From contig JAUNCZ010000029.1 of NCBI GenBank assembly GCA_030526405.1, forward strand, positions 1-42,031: a stretch of DNA of 42,031 nucleotides. The letters run 5' to 3'. The notes under the pieces were generated by a model. It saw only the letters and a program-made list of their open reading frames with translations, was not told the DNA's origin and ran no database searches. Each line of letters starts with the position of its first letter. Position 1 is the stretch's first letter. The position numbers and the translations under genes are program-made. This DNA comes from Lachnospiraceae bacterium. GTDB lineage: Bacteria; Bacillota; Clostridia; Lachnospirales; Lachnospiraceae. Shown here piece after piece: positions 40,555-42,031 of the stretch.

Positions 40555-41409
40555 TTATGCTTCTTTTTTTGCCACAGTCATCACCAGCTGAAGAATTTTC
40601 ATGAACAGCCAGATTACTGAAAATGCCAGGCAGAATGCGCAATACCATTCATTTTCCACTGGAATCTTTCTTTCAACACTTTTTGCTACTGTATCGAACT
40701 CAATCAGTACGAAAAGCACTGCCAGCACTACACCTACTACAGACATTACAATTGCGATCACTCCGTTTGTCACAGCAAACTCTGCAAGGAAGCGAAGGCT
40801 TGGAATACAGCTGCAGACAGCCAGTACAATTCCGCCTGCAATATCTGCGAGAACCAGTGTCACAACTGCAGTTTTAATCTTACCTGTTACAGAAAGCTTT
40901 CCTGATCTGAAAAGAAGGAACAGCACTGTGCAGACTGCAATTGTTAAGAGAAGTGCCAGGCCGATTGCTGCTCTGTACTCTTCAAACAGCTGTACCAGAG
41001 TGGAATAAAGAAATCCTGTACAGAAGCAATACAGTGTTCCCAACACCGCAGCCGCTTTCCTTGCAAAGAAAGCGAAAAACGGAACAATCGCCAGTACTGC
41101 CATGGAAATGAATGCTCCCGCAACAGTTGCTACAGAGATGGAAGAAAGTGCAATCGGAATATCCTTAATATTCAATGCTCCCATCTCAAGCTTTGTTCCA
41201 AAACGCTGGCTGAGCCCTGCCATCAGAATACCCAGACACAGGGTAACCATAAAATAGAGACATTTATTGGAAATTCCTGCGTAGGAAACATGGGCCCCGC
41301 TTGTTCCACTGATGGAAGCCAGCTTTCGGGTCATTGGATTCATCAGCAGCTGTTTTTTATCTGCTATTTTTGCTCTGCCCATTGAATTGATTTTCATTGT
41401 CTGTGCCAT
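40555..41409 (-). CDS. Bax inhibitor-1/YccA family membrane protein
   Basis: 284 residues; ATG after AAGGAG. A soluble N-terminus (about 1-48) with NPMTRKLASISGTSG precedes seven hydrophobic helices. It ends IPVENEWYCAFCLAFSVIWLFMKILQLV, the pattern of BaxI_1 (PF12811-type) proteins. The long Lys-rich start and the YAGISNKC before helix 1 also fit. In bacteria YccA-type proteins modulate FtsH and stress responses. Promoter module E and a 27-codon peptide gene lie directly upstream. Confidence 0.8.
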   Translation of the reverse strand: MAQTMKINSMGRAKIADKKQLLMNPMTRKLASISGTSGAHVSYAGISNKCLYFMVTLCLGILMAGLSQRFGTKLEMGALNIKDIPIALSSISVATVAGAFISMAVLAIVPFFAFFARKAAAVLGTLYCFCTGFLYSTLVQLFEEYRAAIGLALLLTIAVCTVLFLLFRSGKLSVTGKIKTAVVTLVLADIAGGIVLAVCSCIPSLRFLAEFAVTNGVIAIVMSVVGVVLAVLFVLIEFDTVAKSVERKIPVENEWYCAFCLAFSVIWLFMKILQLVMTVAKKEA

Positions 41410-41460
41410 ATTTTTTCTCCTTGATCCTTTCTATTACAATATATTTTTGGTTACTAGCCT

Positions 41461-41544
41461 TTATTTAAAACCGATTTTCATTCTCTGATAAATCAGTGCT
41501 CCTACCGCACTCATCAACCCCACTGCAAATAATCCAGAAATCAA
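41461..41544 (-). CDS. 27-residue membrane peptide with TTG start
   Basis: TTG follows AAAGGAGG. The peptide has a single transmembrane-like helix (SGLFAVGLMSAVGALIY) and a basic end (QRMKIGFK). It stands between promoter module E and the Bax-inhibitor-like gene, the slot that MKKMI peptides occupy in the other cassettes, though the sequence is unrelated. Confidence 0.5.
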   Translation of the reverse strand: MISGLFAVGLMSAVGALIYQRMKIGFK

Positions 41545-41587
41545 CGTCTTTCTTCCTCCTTTGTTCTACTGCTTTATTCTTTTATTT

Positions 41588-41670
41588 CTGTGTTTCTGTC
41601 GATGATGTCATGATATCCTCTTCTGTTTTCCGGTAAATGAAGTGATTCTTAACGGATTCTGAAAAGAGCA
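41588..41670 (-). promoter_or_regulatory. Conserved promoter module, copy E
   Basis: Read on the - strand: TTCAGAATCCGTTAAG, ACCGGAAAAC, TATCAT (41610-41615 complement), ACATCATCGACAG. It is the same block as A-D although 33 kb away and inverted. Its right half-site (ACCGGAAAA) is closest to the left one, spaced 22 bp. Confidence 0.65.
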
Positions 41671-41730
41671 GCAATCGGAAGGCTTTGAGAAACATATGGC
41701 ACTTTAAAAACAGGATTTCCTGAAAAACAA

Positions 41731-41787
41731 AATAAGCACTGGCACATCATTCATTCAGTATTTACTGATTAACGATGTGTCAGTGCC
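41731..41787. other. Long inverted repeat near the right edge
   Basis: GCACTGGCACATCATT (from 41732) pairs with AACGATGTGTCAGTGC, with one mismatch, around a 20-base loop. It is a possible terminator. Confidence 0.55.
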
Positions 41788-41810
41788 TCTGTTATCTGGA
41801 AAACAAAAAG

Positions 41811-41831
41811 ACCGGTTATTCACCGATCTTT
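41811..41831 (-). terminator. Terminator for a transcript entering from the right edge
   Basis: On the - strand, GATCGGTGAATAACCGGTC is followed by TTTTTGTTTT. Upstream of it (41832-42031) no ORF is seen, only GTTCC/GGAAC hairpins repeated near 41930-41940 and 42002-42017. Confidence 0.65.
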
Positions 41832-42031
41832 TACACATACCTTCAAAACCGCACACATTTTTCAACATCTATTCTCATGTTTGAACTAACCATGCTTCTA
41901 AAGCGTTCGCTTATTCAATCGGTCATCTCGTTCCTTCGGAACTCGATGCCTTTTGCTTCGCAAATACTTCTCATGTAAGCTTTTCTAAAAGCCGTCACTT
42001 CGTTCCTTCGGAACTCAGTGTCATCTGCTCT

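Noticed and set aside
1..42031. CRISPR array, tRNA genes, complete IS elements or prophage genes
   Set aside because: No spaced repeat array, no cloverleaf or transposase/integrase motif was found on reading both strands. A short tRNA could still have been missed by eye.

Overview
The window looks like the chromosome of a gut-type Lachnospiraceae/Clostridia bacterium. Evidence is the FabK-type fatty acid operon with an accBCDA set, BioY, SbcCD, AGGAGG-type ribosome sites, moderate GC and many A-rich leaders. No rRNA, tRNA, CRISPR array or complete insertion sequence is visible. The assignment is inference from gene content. || Layout. (1) 1-8.1 kb is a compact accessory locus on the + strand. 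Short cassettes repeat here: a conserved promoter module, a tiny peptide gene (two intact 36-codon copies, two truncated), an almost T-free A-rich leader, then a larger gene. The larger genes are three membrane-anchored SH3b-domain proteins, an ABC-2 permease and an ABC ATPase. An alpha/beta hydrolase (- strand) and a small ACP-like protein lacking the carrier serine lie among them. The same promoter module recurs 33 kb away on the - strand (about 41.6 kb), before a 27-residue membrane peptide and a Bax-inhibitor-1-like protein. I regard this as a coordinated, apparently undescribed envelope or peptide regulon. (2) 8.2-14.6 kb is a sulfate-assimilation operon: substrate-binding lipoprotein, CysT, CysW, CysA, a LacI-type regulator and CysK. 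A perfect LacI-type palindrome sits just upstream of its promoter, and a structured 235-bp repeat interrupts it. (3) 14.6-17.9 kb holds a GYF_2-domain protein, a PAS/SARP-like regulator and a second copy of the structured repeat. (4) 17.9-27.5 kb, - strand, is the type II fatty acid operon acpP-fabK-fabD-fabG-fabF-accB-fabZ-accC-accD-accA, ending in an overlapping acyl-CoA synthetase gene; fabH is absent from it. (5) 27.7-32.2 kb holds a HerA-like ATPase, a secreted metallo-beta-lactamase-fold lipoprotein broken by a poly-C frameshift, and pyrC. (6) 32.3-36.8 kb is sbcDC. (7) 37.2-39.1 kb is bioY-bioB under a BirA operator, next to a 24-codon peptide under a promoter with palindromic operators. 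(8) 39.1-41.6 kb holds a DUF1294-like membrane protein, an unrecognised acidic protein and the Bax-inhibitor-like protein. The last 350 bases carry hairpins and repeats but no gene. || How the genes connect. Sulfate uptake feeds CysK. Biotin uptake and synthesis supply AccB, which feeds malonyl-CoA to the FAS operon. The accessory locus couples short peptides, surface SH3 proteins and an ABC transporter through shared promoters.
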